A stretch of 6,491 nt of DNA from Accumulibacter sp. (lineage in GTDB: Bacteria > Pseudomonadota > Gammaproteobacteria > Burkholderiales > Rhodocyclaceae). Position numbers and translations under genes: made by a program. The stretch covers positions 1 to 6,491 of the forward strand of contig JAISNE010000258.1 in the NCBI GenBank assembly GCA_031276375.1, read 5' to 3'. Shown one piece after another: positions 6,142 through 6,491 of this stretch. The notes beneath the pieces were generated by a model. That model saw nothing but the letters and a program-made list of their open reading frames with translations. It had not been told where the DNA came from and searched no databases. The first letter of the stretch is position 1, and every line of letters begins with the position of its first letter.

Positions 6142-6491
6142 TATAGTAATTCAATTCAACAAGTACCAGCATGAAAATATTGATATATAGCGGAAGGCAA
6201 GTCGTTGCAGTGGAGGATTATGTCTATTAACCCGCGTTTCATATTTGCCCAAGTTTTTTCGATAGGATTGAAGTCTGATGAGTATGGAGATAAAAGCAAG
6301 AGTTTTATTCCGTGGCGGCGAGCCAAATTACGCAACTTCTTTTTAGGGTGAAAAGAAGCGTTATCCATGATTGCCGTGATGCCCTTCGGAACGGATTTGA
6401 TGAACGATGTTCTAAACCATTTCACGAAAAAGGCGCTGGTGGTATTTTCGGTATAGCAAAGCGGAGCGACAATTTTATCGCTGATTTTCGC
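6142..6491 (-). mobile_element. IS630-family insertion sequence, partial (continues past right edge)
   Basis: The segment encodes the C-terminal part of an IS630 transposase on the minus strand and extends out of the window. The element end is proposed at TATAGTAATTC (6142-6152): IS630/Tc1-mariner elements insert at TA and duplicate it, and their ends commonly lie within a few dozen bases of the transposase stop. The base composition is clearly more AT-rich than the hpn genes, which supports foreign origin. The other end is not visible, so the boundary is inferred. Confidence 0.6.
6156..6491 (-). CDS. IS630-family transposase, C-terminal part (5' end beyond window)
   Basis: The minus-strand frame is open from the right edge to the TGA at 6156-6158 (111 codons plus stop). 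The GTG at 6425 is an internal codon; the frame continues upstream as VAPLCYTENTTSAFFVKWF, typical sequence before the second catalytic aspartate. That aspartate is in ITAIMDNASFH, and the glutamate is in DFNPIEKTWANMKR, with 34 residues between them, the DD34E spacing of IS630/Tc1-mariner transposases. LLLLSPYSSDFNPIE is the family hallmark. The ending IYQYFHAGTC is also usual for the family. The first catalytic aspartate and DNA-binding domain lie outside the window. The visible part has no frameshift, so the gene may be intact. Confidence 0.88.
   Translation of the reverse strand, partial: AKISDKIVAPLCYTENTTSAFFVKWFRTSFIKSVPKGITAIMDNASFHPKKKLRNLARRHGIKLLLLSPYSSDFNPIEKTWANMKRGLIDIILHCNDLPSAIYQYFHAGTC

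Noticed and set aside
5422..6174. Plus-strand open frame of 250 codons across the IS481 remnant
   Set aside because: It is the complement of the transposase, whose catalytic motifs are unambiguous on the minus strand.

Overview
The window is GC-rich bacterial chromosome. The three complete genes are the proteobacterial squalene-making set hpnC, hpnD and hpnE. Gene order, protein sequence and base composition suggest a beta- or gammaproteobacterium, perhaps an environmental Rhodocyclales- or Nitrosomonadales-like lineage. This placement is an inference from protein style, since no rRNA or other marker is present.

Layout. (1) Positions 1-1845 (+) hold the C-terminal 614 residues of a large N6-adenine DNA methyltransferase of the Eco57I/PglX/DrmMI type; its N-terminus lies off the left edge. 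It is probably the last gene of a restriction or phage-defence locus. (2) Positions 1846-2348 are non-coding. They carry a striking fold-back repeat (1990-2140) with eight perfect tandem copies of a heptamer facing four degenerate inverted copies across a GC-rich hairpin. (3) Positions 2349-5385 (+) hold hpnC, hpnD and hpnE. (4) From about 5478 to the right edge is insertion-sequence debris on the minus strand: an IS481-family remnant with its N-terminal half missing, then the C-terminal part of an IS630-family transposase that runs off the right edge.

How the genes work together. HpnD joins two farnesyl diphosphates to presqualene diphosphate, HpnC converts that to hydroxysqualene, and HpnE reduces it to squalene, the precursor of hopanoids. 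hpnD and hpnE are tightly spaced, with a Shine-Dalgarno at the end of hpnD. The squalene-hopene cyclase gene (hpnF/shc) expected nearby is not in the window; insertion sequences occupy the place downstream of hpnE.

I found no convincing new multi-gene system. The most unusual signals are the fold-back heptamer repeat, a perfect 20-bp inverted repeat exactly at the IS481/IS630 junction, and an amber codon where the IS481 transposase family has a tryptophan.
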